NCBI RefSeq assembly: GCF_900142465.1
Contig: NZ_FRAX01000001.1
Span: 62,001-126,000, forward strand
Source of the DNA: Fibrobacter sp. UWH6
GTDB taxonomy: Bacteria > Fibrobacterota > Fibrobacteria > Fibrobacterales > Fibrobacteraceae
Reading direction: 5' to 3'
DNA length: 64,000 nt
A program made the position numbers and the translations under genes. Each line of letters begins with the position of its first letter. The stretch's first letter is position 1. Below are positions 27,599 through 36,100 of this stretch, piece after piece. The notes under the pieces were generated by a model. It saw only the letters and a program-made list of their open reading frames with translations, was not told the DNA's origin and did no database searches.

Positions 27599-28519
27599 AT
27601 GGCCGCTGACTTTCAAGAGTACAAGGGCAAGCAAAAGCCTATAAACTCTACCCACAAGTTTCCTCTGTTGCGACTGCTGCTGATTGCCGTGGCCGCCTTC
27701 TTTGTGTACTGGTCTGGCTTGGTGACGAAAATTGCCGACACCCTTTCCCAGATCGGCAACGAGAGTGAACCGGCGGAGCTGAGTTGGGATGAGAAATGTT
27801 TGGCCTATGGCGGTACATCCTTCAATTTGGAACGCGGCCTGGGACAGTGCTCCTGGGTGATTGACGATTCTACTGAAGTCAGTCGTCTGCCCAATTCCTT
27901 CCTGCGCTATGTGTCGCAGCTCCGCCATTCTTCCAAATCAAAATTGCACTGGATCGCTTCCCGCAAGAATTTTAGTGATGCTTCTCTGGTTGTTCACGAC
28001 GATAGTACTCAGTCGATTTTTTTGCGTTACATGAAACCCGATTCCAGTTTTGTCTGGATTAACAAGGCCACCGGCTGCCGTTATCCGGGTGTGTGCCCCC
28101 GTCAGCCCTTGAAGTGGTCTGCTCTCCCCATTACCGAGGACTTCGACTTCGAAGGTCAGGAATCTCTGCTGGGAATGGACGTGTTCCGTGGTATTGGCGA
28201 GGCTCCTGTTCACCCGGTGCTTTCGGGTAAGGTCTTGGGAACGGGCAAGGATTCCCTGGGCTATTTCGTGGATATCGACCATGGCTACAATGTGATGAGT
28301 AGGACGTCTGGTCTAGGATCCCTAAACGATGAGGTCAAGGTCGGGAGCGAGGTATTCTTTGAAACCCGGTTGGGCAGTCTTCCTCCCCAGGATAGTGCAA
28401 CCTTCTTTTTGACGGTTCGTCAGAACGGTCTGTTTGTTCGTTGGACGGACTTTTATGAGGCAACCCATCCCGTCCAGGATGAACATATTCGTGCTTTCGT
28501 GAAGAGTTTGGGTTTTTAG
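27599..28519 (+). CDS. membrane-anchored protein with degenerate M23/LytM-like domain
   Basis: A 306-residue protein with one N-terminal transmembrane helix (LLRLLLIAVAAFFVYWSGLV, about 24-43), so the rest is periplasmic. A middle domain of unknown type contains four cysteines. The C-terminal part (about residues 205-290) follows the M23 peptidase pattern: APVHPVLSGKVLGTGKDSLGYFVDIDHGYNVMSR, then VKVGSEVFF and the position of the catalytic HxH strand. That strand reads FFLTVRQNGLFVRW, without the His residues, so zinc binding is lost. Such dead LytM domains (as in EnvC/NlpD) bind and activate other hydrolases. The assignment rests on pattern only. It is followed after 3 bases by a lipoprotein gene, in the STAS/Nudix gene set. 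Confidence 0.62.
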   Translation: MAADFQEYKGKQKPINSTHKFPLLRLLLIAVAAFFVYWSGLVTKIADTLSQIGNESEPAELSWDEKCLAYGGTSFNLERGLGQCSWVIDDSTEVSRLPNSFLRYVSQLRHSSKSKLHWIASRKNFSDASLVVHDDSTQSIFLRYMKPDSSFVWINKATGCRYPGVCPRQPLKWSALPITEDFDFEGQESLLGMDVFRGIGEAPVHPVLSGKVLGTGKDSLGYFVDIDHGYNVMSRTSGLGSLNDEVKVGSEVFFETRLGSLPPQDSATFFLTVRQNGLFVRWTDFYEATHPVQDEHIRAFVKSLGF

Positions 28520-28522
28520 TTT

Positions 28523-29650
28523 ATGAAGTGGTTGCGTTCGACAAAAATGTTGTTTGTAACCCTGTGTGCCATTTGGGTGCTGGGGTTCTATGTGGGTTGT
28601 GAAAAGGATACGGATGGCCCCCTGTCTGCAACCTACAGTGACGATGTCTTTGCGGGCAAGGGCTATTTCCTTTCGGCGTCCCTGGATTCCGGTAAGGCGA
28701 TTCATCTGGTGGGGGATACCCTTTATTTGCAACTTGGGAAAATGTGGACTTTTTCTAATTGTGCATTAAAGTCTATCAATCTTGGTTTTTCTCGTACTGA
28801 TTCTGTGGGCTGGATTAAGCCCGATATTGACATCCTGGTTACAGACAAGGATTGTTCCGCCCCCTACTACAGACCCGATACGCTCATTAAGCAGATTGTT
28901 CGCGATGAGGATGTTCGCGGGGTCGGTATGCTCAAGGTGCAGAACGATGCTGACTCCGTTTTGGATTCCATTCTGGTTCGTCGCGGATCGCTTTCCAAGG
29001 ATACGTTCTTTATTTACATGGATTCCAGTTTTGCCGACGCCCACAATTATCCGCTACGTACCAAGGGCAAGGATAAGCTGGGGCAGCCGACCATCATTCG
29101 TGTACTGGATTCCCTGACGCCTCGCGAATTTTATTGGCGTGCCATGAAATCGACTTGTACCTACCGCATCGACATGTGCAAGAACGTGGTGCCTGATACA
29201 ATCTATCCCACCAGCTGGAATTTGTCTGATACTAACTTGGTGCCGGTGCATTACGCCTGTGCCGATACGGATTCCGTGTACTGCACCAAGAACAAGTGGG
29301 AAAACGATTCCACGGATCTTGGGGAACTTCAGGTACGCCCTGATACCATATGGCATTACAGCACTTACTATATGGAAAAGATCCCCAAGTGCGGAACCTT
29401 CGCCGCCTTTGCCACGGCCTACTATGGAGTGGGTCAGCGAGTCCGTTTTATTAGACAGTTGTTTAGCCCTGGGGAAGACGAAACGTTTTGCGGACCTTCT
29501 ACCGGGAGTCAGTGGATGCTGTATAATTTGTCTGGAAACAAGATGGTGGTGGATTCCCTGGGTCGACTGGATAGTCTGATTAAGGTCTGGAAGAATGCCG
29601 ATATTGCTCCTGATACCCTGATCGTGGATTCCGCCGCTTCAAAAAAGTAG
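28523..29650 (+). CDS. lipoprotein of unknown function
   Basis: A 375-residue protein with a lipoprotein signal (MLFVTLCAIWVLGFYVGC). The mature chain contains many aspartates and about 11 further cysteines spread along the protein, plus repeated phrases such as PDTI/PDTL (RPDTLIKQI, VPDTIYPTSW, RPDTIWHYS, APDTLIVDS), giving a Ca-binding or extracellular beta-rich impression. No family is recognised. It starts 3 bases after the degenerate LytM gene, so it belongs to the same transcript, and precedes the Nudix gene by 7 bases. Confidence 0.68.
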   Translation: MKWLRSTKMLFVTLCAIWVLGFYVGCEKDTDGPLSATYSDDVFAGKGYFLSASLDSGKAIHLVGDTLYLQLGKMWTFSNCALKSINLGFSRTDSVGWIKPDIDILVTDKDCSAPYYRPDTLIKQIVRDEDVRGVGMLKVQNDADSVLDSILVRRGSLSKDTFFIYMDSSFADAHNYPLRTKGKDKLGQPTIIRVLDSLTPREFYWRAMKSTCTYRIDMCKNVVPDTIYPTSWNLSDTNLVPVHYACADTDSVYCTKNKWENDSTDLGELQVRPDTIWHYSTYYMEKIPKCGTFAAFATAYYGVGQRVRFIRQLFSPGEDETFCGPSTGSQWMLYNLSGNKMVVDSLGRLDSLIKVWKNADIAPDTLIVDSAASKK

Positions 29651-29657
29651 GCTTTAG

Positions 29658-30380
29658 ATGATCGAATATTCTTTTGCGGCAGAGATTGCCGAATCTGACA
29701 AGGAAGTTGTTCTTAATTCGAGAATTTATACGGACTGGCTTGCGGCTTCCGAAAAGAAGTTCAAGGTGACCAAGGTCCATTTTGCTTCTGTGGATTTTCT
29801 GAGAAAGGGCCGTCAACCTTTATTTATAAAGCTGGAGGCTACTGCTTTCTTGCCGGATGGACGTCCGGTTCACGGGATCGTACTGGTGCGCGGTAATGCA
29901 GTGGGCGTTCTGATTGTGCTCCGCTGCGAAGGTAAGCCTTACCTGCTGTTGGTTCGTCAGCCCCGTTTTGCAATTTCGGAACAGGATTCTCTTGAAATTC
30001 CTGCAGGCATTCTGGACTGGACTGGGGATTACCGCAAGGTGGCCCTGTCTGAACTGGAAGAAGAAGCCCAGATCAAGGCAGACGATTCTGAACTGATTGA
30101 CTTGATGGACTTCTGGTATAAGGGCAAGAGCGAAGGCTTTGCGGCCAGTTGCGGACTTCTGGACGAACGTATCCGCCTGTATGCCATTGAACGCGAGGTC
30201 ACTCCCGAACAGCTGAAGGCCATGGACGGAAAGGACCAGCAGTATACCGAAGAAATCGAATGGATCCGTACTGAAGTTCTGCCTTACGAAGAGGCCGCCC
30301 ATCAATTTATCGACGGTAAGAACTTTATCGCCATGTTCCTGTACGAACGTTGGCTGAAATCTCAGGGCCGAGAGGTTTAG
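29658..30380 (+). CDS. Nudix hydrolase with degenerate Nudix box (ADP-sugar pyrophosphatase-like)
   Basis: A 240-residue protein. The central Nudix fold is clear: VGVLIVLRCEGKPYLLLVRQPRFA, then EIPAGILDW and the helix ALSELEEEAQI. Against the canonical G-x5-E-x7-R-E-U-x-E-E-x-G-U it keeps the metal-binding E-x2-EE glutamates but has Gly for the first Glu, Ser for Arg and Gln for the last Gly. The preceding EIPAG resembles ADP-ribose/ADP-sugar pyrophosphatases, where EIPAG-like sequence precedes the box. The long inserted segment (LMDFWYKGKSEGFAASCGLLDERIRLYAIE) resembles the substrate region of plant-type ADP-sugar hydrolases. Activity may be altered. Likely co-transcribed with the lipoprotein upstream. 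Confidence 0.82.
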   Translation: MIEYSFAAEIAESDKEVVLNSRIYTDWLAASEKKFKVTKVHFASVDFLRKGRQPLFIKLEATAFLPDGRPVHGIVLVRGNAVGVLIVLRCEGKPYLLLVRQPRFAISEQDSLEIPAGILDWTGDYRKVALSELEEEAQIKADDSELIDLMDFWYKGKSEGFAASCGLLDERIRLYAIEREVTPEQLKAMDGKDQQYTEEIEWIRTEVLPYEEAAHQFIDGKNFIAMFLYERWLKSQGREV

Positions 30381-30393
30381 CGTATAGCGTAAA

Positions 30394-30442
30394 GCGGAAA
30401 GGTTAAAGAAATTTCCTTTAACCTTTAACCTTTAACCTTTAA
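30394..30442. repeat. intergenic repeat: inverted GGTTAAAG arms plus four tandem CCTTTAA units
   Basis: GCGGAAAGGTTAAAG, a short AT spacer, then CCTTTAA four times (30415-30421, 30422-30428, 30429-30435, 30436-30442). GGTTAAAG and CTTTAACC are inverted and form a hairpin. The last unit supplies the stop codon of the small membrane-protein gene on the minus strand. A similar segment lies inside truB at 36404-36433. Confidence 0.75.
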
Positions 30443-30645
30443 ACTATGTTATTGATCGTGAGGCCGACGAAGAAGATAATCAGGTATCCGTACCACAGGC
30501 CGGTGAGGACGTAGTTCATGCCGCGCTTGTAGGCCTTGGGTTCATTCTTATTCTTTTCCTTGATGACAATGATGTTCTTGCGGAGATAGAATGCGCAGGC
30601 TGCCAGGCCAATCAGGGATGCGAGAATAAGGAGTACGTACGTCAT
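30439..30645 (-). CDS. small two-helix membrane protein
   Basis: A 68-residue protein with two hydrophobic helices (YVLLILASLIGLAACAFYL, residues 3-21; GLWYGYLIIFFVGLTINNIV at the C-terminus) separated by a basic loop (RKNIIVIKEKNKNEPKAYKRG). Both ends are probably on the outside of the membrane, with the loop inside. No family is recognised. ATG 30643-30645 has a weak AGGG upstream. The stop codon comes from the heptamer repeat. The frame is short but the hydrophobic-polar organisation and basic loop make it a credible gene. Confidence 0.55.
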   Translation of the reverse strand: MTYVLLILASLIGLAACAFYLRKNIIVIKEKNKNEPKAYKRGMNYVLTGLWYGYLIIFFVGLTINNIV

Positions 30646-30687
30646 AGTGGCCCTAAAATAGCTTTTTTTACTGGATCATTCACAATT

Positions 30688-30711
30688 AGCGGTGTTTTAC
30701 CCGCTTTTTTT
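30688..30711 (+). terminator. terminator-like hairpin in the rimP upstream region
   Basis: AGCGG TGTTTTAC CCGCT is followed by T7. On the plus strand it could end readthrough from the Nudix operon or attenuate the rimP transcript; the region to 30855 otherwise has no gene. Confidence 0.5.
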
Positions 30712-30855
30712 ATCTTGGGTGGTTGAAACACCTCTTTAAAATTTCTCTATTTGTGCTGGTTTTAGACTATCCGTGGAAAACGCCTCGCCTCGAACTGAGT
30801 TTCTGTGCAAGGAGTCTTCCGTAAGCGGATGGCAATTTTTATATAAGAGGTCTAT

Positions 30856-31308
30856 TTGGCAGCCCCGAACTTAAAGTTGGATGCACTGATCGCCGAAGCT
30901 TGCGCTGCAGCTGGCGTTACATTGGTGGAACAGGATTTGTTCCGCGCCGGAAAGAGAAAGACTCTCCGCCTTTACATTGACAAGCCCGAAGGCGTATCTA
31001 TCGATGACTGCACTGCTGTCAGCCACCACCTCTCTGACGCTTTTGACTTGGATCCCGAGATTATTGAAGGTGCTTTCACCCTGGAAGTGTCTTCTCCCGG
31101 GTTGGACCGCCCCCTGAAGTCGGTCGCCGATTTTACCCGCAACAAGGGTCGCAATATCCGCGTAACACGCAGCACAGGTAAGCCTGTCGTTGGCACTCTG
31201 GTTGATGCGGATGAAGAAAATTTGACGCTAACCGTAAAAGGCAATCCCGAGAATGTGGTCATTCCTCGGTCCGAAGTGCTGGTAGCGAAAGTAGATGTAC
31301 AAATATAA
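30856..31308 (+). CDS. rimP: ribosome maturation factor RimP
   Basis: A 150-residue protein of typical RimP length, needed for 30S subunit maturation. The TTG start at 30856 is supported by AGAGG about 7 bases upstream. Family markers are LVEQDLFRAGKRKTLRLYIDKPEGVSIDDCTAVSHHLSDAFDLDP and the highly conserved FTLEVSSPGLDRPLK loop. The C-terminal SH3-like domain follows (GRNIRVTRSTGKPVVGTLVDADEENLTLTVKG). It heads the rimP-nusA-infB-rbfA-truB-ribF operon, with nusA 15 bases downstream, the usual order in many bacteria. Confidence 0.95.
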   Translation: MAAPNLKLDALIAEACAAAGVTLVEQDLFRAGKRKTLRLYIDKPEGVSIDDCTAVSHHLSDAFDLDPEIIEGAFTLEVSSPGLDRPLKSVADFTRNKGRNIRVTRSTGKPVVGTLVDADEENLTLTVKGNPENVVIPRSEVLVAKVDVQI

Positions 31309-31323
31309 TAGGAAGGTCATGTT

Positions 31324-32496
31324 ATGAAGAACGAACCGAAAGTTAATTTGCTCGAAGTGCTGAAGGGCGTTGTCGAAGCCAAGGATATGGAAGATTCCGT
31401 TGTCCTGAATGCTCTCAAGGAAGCCCTGGTCACTGCAGCTCGCAAGTACCTGCATATCGAGAAGAAAATCGATGTGGACTTCGATATGGAAACCAACGAA
31501 GTTCATGTGTTCCTTCGCGTGGCCGTCGTTGACGACTATCCGGATTACGATCCTGAAATGACCGCTGACGAAGTGGAAGAACTGGACAAGGGTTACATGC
31601 TGGTTGAAGAAGCTCGTGAATTCAACGAAGACGCTCAGCCCGGTGACTCCCTGGAAATGGAAATTCCTATTTCCACCTTCGGCCGTCAGGCTATCCAGAC
31701 TGCTAAGCAGCTCCTGAACCAGCAGATCCGCGACGTCGAACGTCAGAAGATTATGGACACCTATCGTAGCCGTATCGGCTCCATGGTCAGCGGCGAAGTT
31801 CTCCGTCTCGAACAGAGCAACATCATCGTCAAGCTGGGCAAGCAGACCGAAGCTATGATCCCGTTCCGCGAACAGATCAAGCGTGAACGCTGGACCCAGG
31901 GCGCTTCCATCAAGGCTGTTATCGCTCGCGTCGAAGAATCCTCCAAGACTGGCGCACAGGTGATCCTGTCCCGCGCTAACGGTGACTTCCTCAAGGAACT
32001 GTTCCGTCAGGAAGTTCCCGAAATTTACGAAGGCACTGTCGAAATGAAGGGTGTCGCCCGCGAACCGGGTTTCCGTGCTAAGATTGCCGTTTACTCCCGC
32101 GACGAAAAGATCGACCCCGTTGGCGCTTGCGTCGGCATGAAGGGTGCTCGCGTTCAGACTATCGTCCGCGAACTGGGCAACGAACGTATCGACATCGTTC
32201 AGTGGAATCCGGATCTGGATGTGTTCATCCAGCGCGCTCTCGCTCCGGCAAACGTCATTAAGTTGATTCACGTTCCTGAAACTCGCCGCACTGTCGTTAT
32301 CATCAGCGACGAAAACCTGGCTCTGGCAATCGGTAAGAACGGCCAGAACGTCAAGCTGGCTGCAGAACTCGTTCAGCGTAACCTGGATGTGTTTGGCGAA
32401 AAGGAATGGTCCGAAAAGGACGATGAGACCAAGGCTAAGATCACTTCTCCCTCTATGGCCGATATGCACCAGGCTGCAGGCCGTAAGGGTCGCTAA
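31324..32496 (+). CDS. nusA: transcription termination/antitermination factor NusA
   Basis: A 390-residue protein. The N-terminal RNA polymerase-binding domain covers residues 1-130, the S1 domain follows (MVSGEVLRLEQSNIIVKLGKQTEAMIPFREQ), then two KH domains (PVGACVGMKGARVQTIVRELGNERIDIVQW; NLALAIGKNGQNVKLAAELVQR). It lacks the acidic repeats of the E. coli protein, as is usual outside gamma-proteobacteria. NusA controls pausing, termination and antitermination. ATG 31324 has AGGAAGG upstream. It is the second gene of the translation operon. Confidence 0.97.
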   Translation: MKNEPKVNLLEVLKGVVEAKDMEDSVVLNALKEALVTAARKYLHIEKKIDVDFDMETNEVHVFLRVAVVDDYPDYDPEMTADEVEELDKGYMLVEEAREFNEDAQPGDSLEMEIPISTFGRQAIQTAKQLLNQQIRDVERQKIMDTYRSRIGSMVSGEVLRLEQSNIIVKLGKQTEAMIPFREQIKRERWTQGASIKAVIARVEESSKTGAQVILSRANGDFLKELFRQEVPEIYEGTVEMKGVAREPGFRAKIAVYSRDEKIDPVGACVGMKGARVQTIVRELGNERIDIVQWNPDLDVFIQRALAPANVIKLIHVPETRRTVVIISDENLALAIGKNGQNVKLAAELVQRNLDVFGEKEWSEKDDETKAKITSPSMADMHQAAGRKGR

Positions 32497-32530
32497 TCGA
32501 AGTTAGCGTAGATCGCTGAAGGTCAAAGGG

Positions 32531-32551
32531 GCCTGCACAAGGGGTGTAGGC
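32531..32551 (+). promoter_or_regulatory. hairpin in the nusA-infB spacer
   Basis: GCCTGCAC AAGGG GTGTAGGC forms an 8-bp stem (one G-U pair) between nusA and infB, without a T run. It could be a processing site or partial attenuator that adjusts infB relative to nusA. Confidence 0.3.
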
Positions 32552-32589
32552 TTGAAAGAATTGAAAAAAGGAATATGGAAAGCTAATTC

Positions 32590-35500
32590 ATGGCAATTGA
32601 AGATCAAATTAAACCTACAGATTGGGCTGAATCCCACGGCGTCAAGGTTGACGTTGTTATGAAACTGCTTCGCGACGCGGGCGTAACTGTCCGTACTCAC
32701 ATGTCCAAGGTTGCCGCCGCAGACTATGAGAAGATCGAAGCCGCTGCCGAAGCTGAAAAGCAGAAGGCCGAAGCTCGTAACAAGAATTTGAAGAAGAATA
32801 CGGCTGACCATGCTCCTAGCGCAAGCGCTGCCAAGAAGCCCGCTGCTCCCGCCGCTGGTGGTCGTACTCTGAAGGCAACTCTCATTAAGGGTGCCAAGGT
32901 CACCATCAAGAAGGGCGCTGCTGCTCCTGCCGCTGCGGTTTCTAAGCCCGCTGCTGCCCCTGTTGCCGAAGCTCCCAAGGCTGAGGTTAAACCTGTGGCT
33001 CCTGCCGCACCTGCTGCAGCTAAGCCTGCTGCCCCTGCCGCTCCCGCAGCTCCCAAGGTCGAAGCCAAGCCGGTCGAAGCTCCCAAGGCCGAAGTTAAGC
33101 CTGCTGCTCCTGCCGCTTCCGCTGCTCCTAAGGTTGAAGCCAAGCCGGTCGAAGCTCCCAAGGCTGAAGTTAAGCCTGTGGCTCCTGCCGCTGTTAAGCC
33201 TGCTGCACCGGCTGCCGCTCCCAAGGCTGAGGCTCCCGCTGCCAAGCCGGCTCCTGTCGCTCCCGCAGCTGCCAAGCCTGCTGCAGAAGCTCCCGCCATG
33301 GTTACTCCGGGTATGGAACTGAAGCAGCCTCCTATGAAGGCTCAGGTCTTTAAACCCGATGCAGCAATTCTTGCTCGTATCGAAAAGTCTCGCCAGATGG
33401 CTCAGCAGAACCGCGGCGGACATCGTGGCCCCGGCGGTCCCCGTGGAAACGGCAATGCCCAGGGTTACACTGGAACTTTTGGCCGCCTGAACAACAATGG
33501 CGGTCAGGACAACCGCAATGGCGGTAACCGTCGTCCGGGCCAGGGTGGCCCCGGTGGTGATCGCAATAACAACAATGGCGGTCGTTCCTTTACTGGCCGC
33601 ACCAGCGGCTTTACCGGCTCCTCTATGCAGGATGCCTTCAATGCAAGCAACAACCAGGCCTTTGGTGGCCAGGGTGGCTTTGGCGGTCAGAACCAGAATG
33701 GCAAGGGTGGAAAGCCCGGTCAGCAGAATGGTCGCCATGGTCAGAACGACAAGAACCGTCGTGGAAACAACGGTAAGGATCGCGACCAGCAGAAGGAACA
33801 GCAGCAGGAAGCCGTACGTCAGAACGTTTCTCGCGTGATGGCTGACCTTTCCAAGAAGCCTGTCAAGAAGGTTTACCGTAAGGAAAAGGCCGAAGGCGAA
33901 GTTTCTGAAGAAAAGAAGATTCTTAAGACTTCTGACTTCATCACCGTTGGCGAACTTGCCGGCCTGATGGAACAGATGCCTGCTCGCGTTATCGCAAAGT
34001 GCATGGAAATGGGCATGATGGTGACCATCAACGCTCGCCTTGACTTTGAAACCATCCAGCTCCTGGCCGACGAATTCGGTTTCGAAGCCCAGCTGATGGA
34101 AGAATACGAAGAAGAAGCACTGGGTGTTGAAGAAGAATCCACCGAAAATCTGCAGCCCCGCCATCCGGTGGTGACTGTGATGGGTCACGTTGACCACGGT
34201 AAGACTTCTCTCCTCGACTGGATCCGTAAGACTCACGTGGTCTCCGGCGAATCCGGCGGCATTACCCAGCACATCGGTGCTTACGAAGTTACCACCAGCC
34301 AGGGCAAGGTTACCTTCCTTGATACCCCGGGTCACGAAGCCTTCAGTGCTATGCGTGCTCGCGGTTCTCAGGTGACCGACGTTATCGTGCTGGTTGTGGC
34401 TGCTGACTCTATGGTCATGCCCCAGACTGTTGAATCTATCGAACTTGCAAAGCGCGAAAAGGTTCCCATGGTCGTGGCCATTACCAAGATCGACCTTCCC
34501 ACTGCTAACCCCGACAAGATTCGTGCCCAGCTGGCCGAACGCGGCGTAGAAGTGGAACAGTGGGGTGGTACTACTAGCTGTATCGAAGTCTCTGCCCGTA
34601 CCGGTCAGGGTATGGATCAGCTCCTCGAAACTCTGGCTCTTGAAGCCGAAGTTCTTGAACTTAAGGCTAACCCGGATGCTCACGCTCGCGGTGCTGTGGT
34701 TGAATCCAAGCTTGACGTGGGTAAGGGTTCCATGGCTACGATCCTCGTGCAGAACGGTACTCTCCATGTGGGTGACCCGTTTGTCTGCGGTATCTACGCT
34801 GGTCGTGTCCGTGCTATGTTCAACGAACGTGGCGAACAGCTCAAGGAAGTTCCGCCTTCTGCACCTTGCCAGGTGCTTGGCTTTGACGGTACCCCTCAGG
34901 CTGGTGATGACCTTATCGTTGTGGAAGACGAAAAGGCCGCACGAGAAATTGCTTCCAAGCGTCGTATGGCCGCCCGTGAACGCGACCTCCGCGCCCGTAA
35001 GACCGTTTCTCTTGAAAATACGTTTAACGAAAAGAAGGATGGTAAGCTCTCTGAACTCAACCTCATCGTCAAGGCTGACGTGGGTGGTTCTGCCGAAGCT
35101 CTTGCCGCATCCCTCGAAAAGCTTACCAATAAGGAAGTCCGCGTGAACATCATCCGTAAGGGTGTTGGTACTATCACGGAATCCGATATCTTGCTTGCTA
35201 CTACCGCTCAGGCTATCATCGTTTCCTTCCACTTGATGCCGTCTCTCGCTGTCCGCGAAATGGCCCAGAAGGAAGGCATCGAAATCCGCAACTACCGCGT
35301 GATTTACGACTGTATCGAAGATATTACCAACGCTGTGGAAGGCTTGCTCAAGCCCACCATGCGCGAAGAACTCAGCGGCGAAGCCGAAATTCGCCAGGTC
35401 TTCAAGGTTCCCAAGGTCGGTCTCATCGCCGGCTGTATGGTTACCGATGGTTCCGTGGACCGCGAAAGCCATGTCCGCGTATACCGCAATGGTGTAGAAC

Positions 35501-35724
35501 TGGGTACTACCGTGGTTCAGTCCCTCAAGCGTCTTAAGGACGATGTCAAGTCCGTTGCTCGTGGCTTCGAATGCGGTATCGGTCTTAAGGGTTACGACGA
35601 TATTCGTGAAGGCGATAGCTTGATCTTCTTCAAGGAAGTCTCCGTTGCACGTACCTTGAAGGATGTGGCCCGCGAAGAAGCCGAAGAAAAAGCCAAGAAG
35701 CAGGCTGAATCTTCCGAAGCGTAA
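32590..35724 (+). CDS. infB: translation initiation factor IF-2
   Basis: A 1044-residue IF-2. After an IF2_N domain (MKLLRDAGVTVRTHMSKV) there is a repetitive Ala/Pro/Lys region (about 70-245, repeats of EAKPVEAPKAEVKPAAPA) and a Gly/Asn/Arg-rich stretch (270-400). A second IF2_N follows at about 440-495. The GTPase has G1 GHVDHGKT (532-539), switch II DTPGHEAF (from about 578) and G4 ITKIDL, in which the usual Asn is Thr. The C-terminal domains that bind fMet-tRNA follow (EGLLKPTMREELSGEAEIRQVFKV). IF-2 brings initiator tRNA to the 30S subunit. ATG 32590 has AAAGGAATATGG upstream. The Pro/Ala repeats vary between strains, as expected. Confidence 0.97.
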   Translation: MAIEDQIKPTDWAESHGVKVDVVMKLLRDAGVTVRTHMSKVAAADYEKIEAAAEAEKQKAEARNKNLKKNTADHAPSASAAKKPAAPAAGGRTLKATLIKGAKVTIKKGAAAPAAAVSKPAAAPVAEAPKAEVKPVAPAAPAAAKPAAPAAPAAPKVEAKPVEAPKAEVKPAAPAASAAPKVEAKPVEAPKAEVKPVAPAAVKPAAPAAAPKAEAPAAKPAPVAPAAAKPAAEAPAMVTPGMELKQPPMKAQVFKPDAAILARIEKSRQMAQQNRGGHRGPGGPRGNGNAQGYTGTFGRLNNNGGQDNRNGGNRRPGQGGPGGDRNNNNGGRSFTGRTSGFTGSSMQDAFNASNNQAFGGQGGFGGQNQNGKGGKPGQQNGRHGQNDKNRRGNNGKDRDQQKEQQQEAVRQNVSRVMADLSKKPVKKVYRKEKAEGEVSEEKKILKTSDFITVGELAGLMEQMPARVIAKCMEMGMMVTINARLDFETIQLLADEFGFEAQLMEEYEEEALGVEEESTENLQPRHPVVTVMGHVDHGKTSLLDWIRKTHVVSGESGGITQHIGAYEVTTSQGKVTFLDTPGHEAFSAMRARGSQVTDVIVLVVAADSMVMPQTVESIELAKREKVPMVVAITKIDLPTANPDKIRAQLAERGVEVEQWGGTTSCIEVSARTGQGMDQLLETLALEAEVLELKANPDAHARGAVVESKLDVGKGSMATILVQNGTLHVGDPFVCGIYAGRVRAMFNERGEQLKEVPPSAPCQVLGFDGTPQAGDDLIVVEDEKAAREIASKRRMAARERDLRARKTVSLENTFNEKKDGKLSELNLIVKADVGGSAEALAASLEKLTNKEVRVNIIRKGVGTITESDILLATTAQAIIVSFHLMPSLAVREMAQKEGIEIRNYRVIYDCIEDITNAVEGLLKPTMREELSGEAEIRQVFKVPKVGLIAGCMVTDGSVDRESHVRVYRNGVELGTTVVQSLKRLKDDVKSVARGFECGIGLKGYDDIREGDSLIFFKEVSVARTLKDVAREEAEEKAKKQAESSEA

Positions 35725-35746
35725 GCGATTACCATAAGGAATATAA

Positions 35747-36100
35747 ATGAGTCGTAGAACCGACAGATTAGGCGAACAGTTCCGTGAGGAAATCTCCAAG
35801 CTCTTGCAGAAGGGCTTGAAGGATCCTCGCGTCAGTACGCTTTCTAGCATTACCCGTGTAACGATCACCGATGACCTGAGCTATGCAAAGATCATGGTAT
35901 CTGTCATGGGTTCCGATAAGGAAAAGCGCGATTCCTTGATCGGCCTCAACAATTCCGCTGGCTTTATCCGCGGCGTTTTGGGCAAGGCCCTCAAGATTCG
36001 CAAGATTCCCGAATTGAACTTTGTGCTAGACGAGAACCTGGAACACGCCATGCATATCGAAAGCATTCTTGCCGACTTGAAGCAGAAAGGGGAACTCTAA
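35747..36100 (+). CDS. rbfA: 30S ribosome-binding factor RbfA
   Basis: A 117-residue KH-like protein of usual length. Conserved features: RRTDRLGEQFREEISKLLQKGLKDPRV near the start, ITRVTITDDLSYAKIMVSVMG, then GFIRGVLGKALKIRKIPELNFVLDENLEHAMHIESIL. It binds 16S rRNA during late 30S assembly. ATG 35747 follows AAGGAAT after 5 bases; truB starts immediately after its stop codon, so translation is coupled. Confidence 0.96.
   Translation: MSRRTDRLGEQFREEISKLLQKGLKDPRVSTLSSITRVTITDDLSYAKIMVSVMGSDKEKRDSLIGLNNSAGFIRGVLGKALKIRKIPELNFVLDENLEHAMHIESILADLKQKGEL

Noticed and set aside
30394-30442. Heptamer tandem as a CRISPR array
   Set aside because: Units are 7 bases with no spacers, and no cas genes are present in the window.
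31228-32469. A 413-codon open frame opposite nusA
   Set aside because: NusA on the plus strand is certain; the antisense product has no domain features.
32503-35868. A 1121-codon open frame on the minus strand, opposite infB
   Set aside because: The sense strand is a clear IF-2 with all motifs; the antisense translation is low-complexity (His/Phe/Val/Thr and Ser/Gly-rich) without any domain, an effect of the strongly biased codons in infB.
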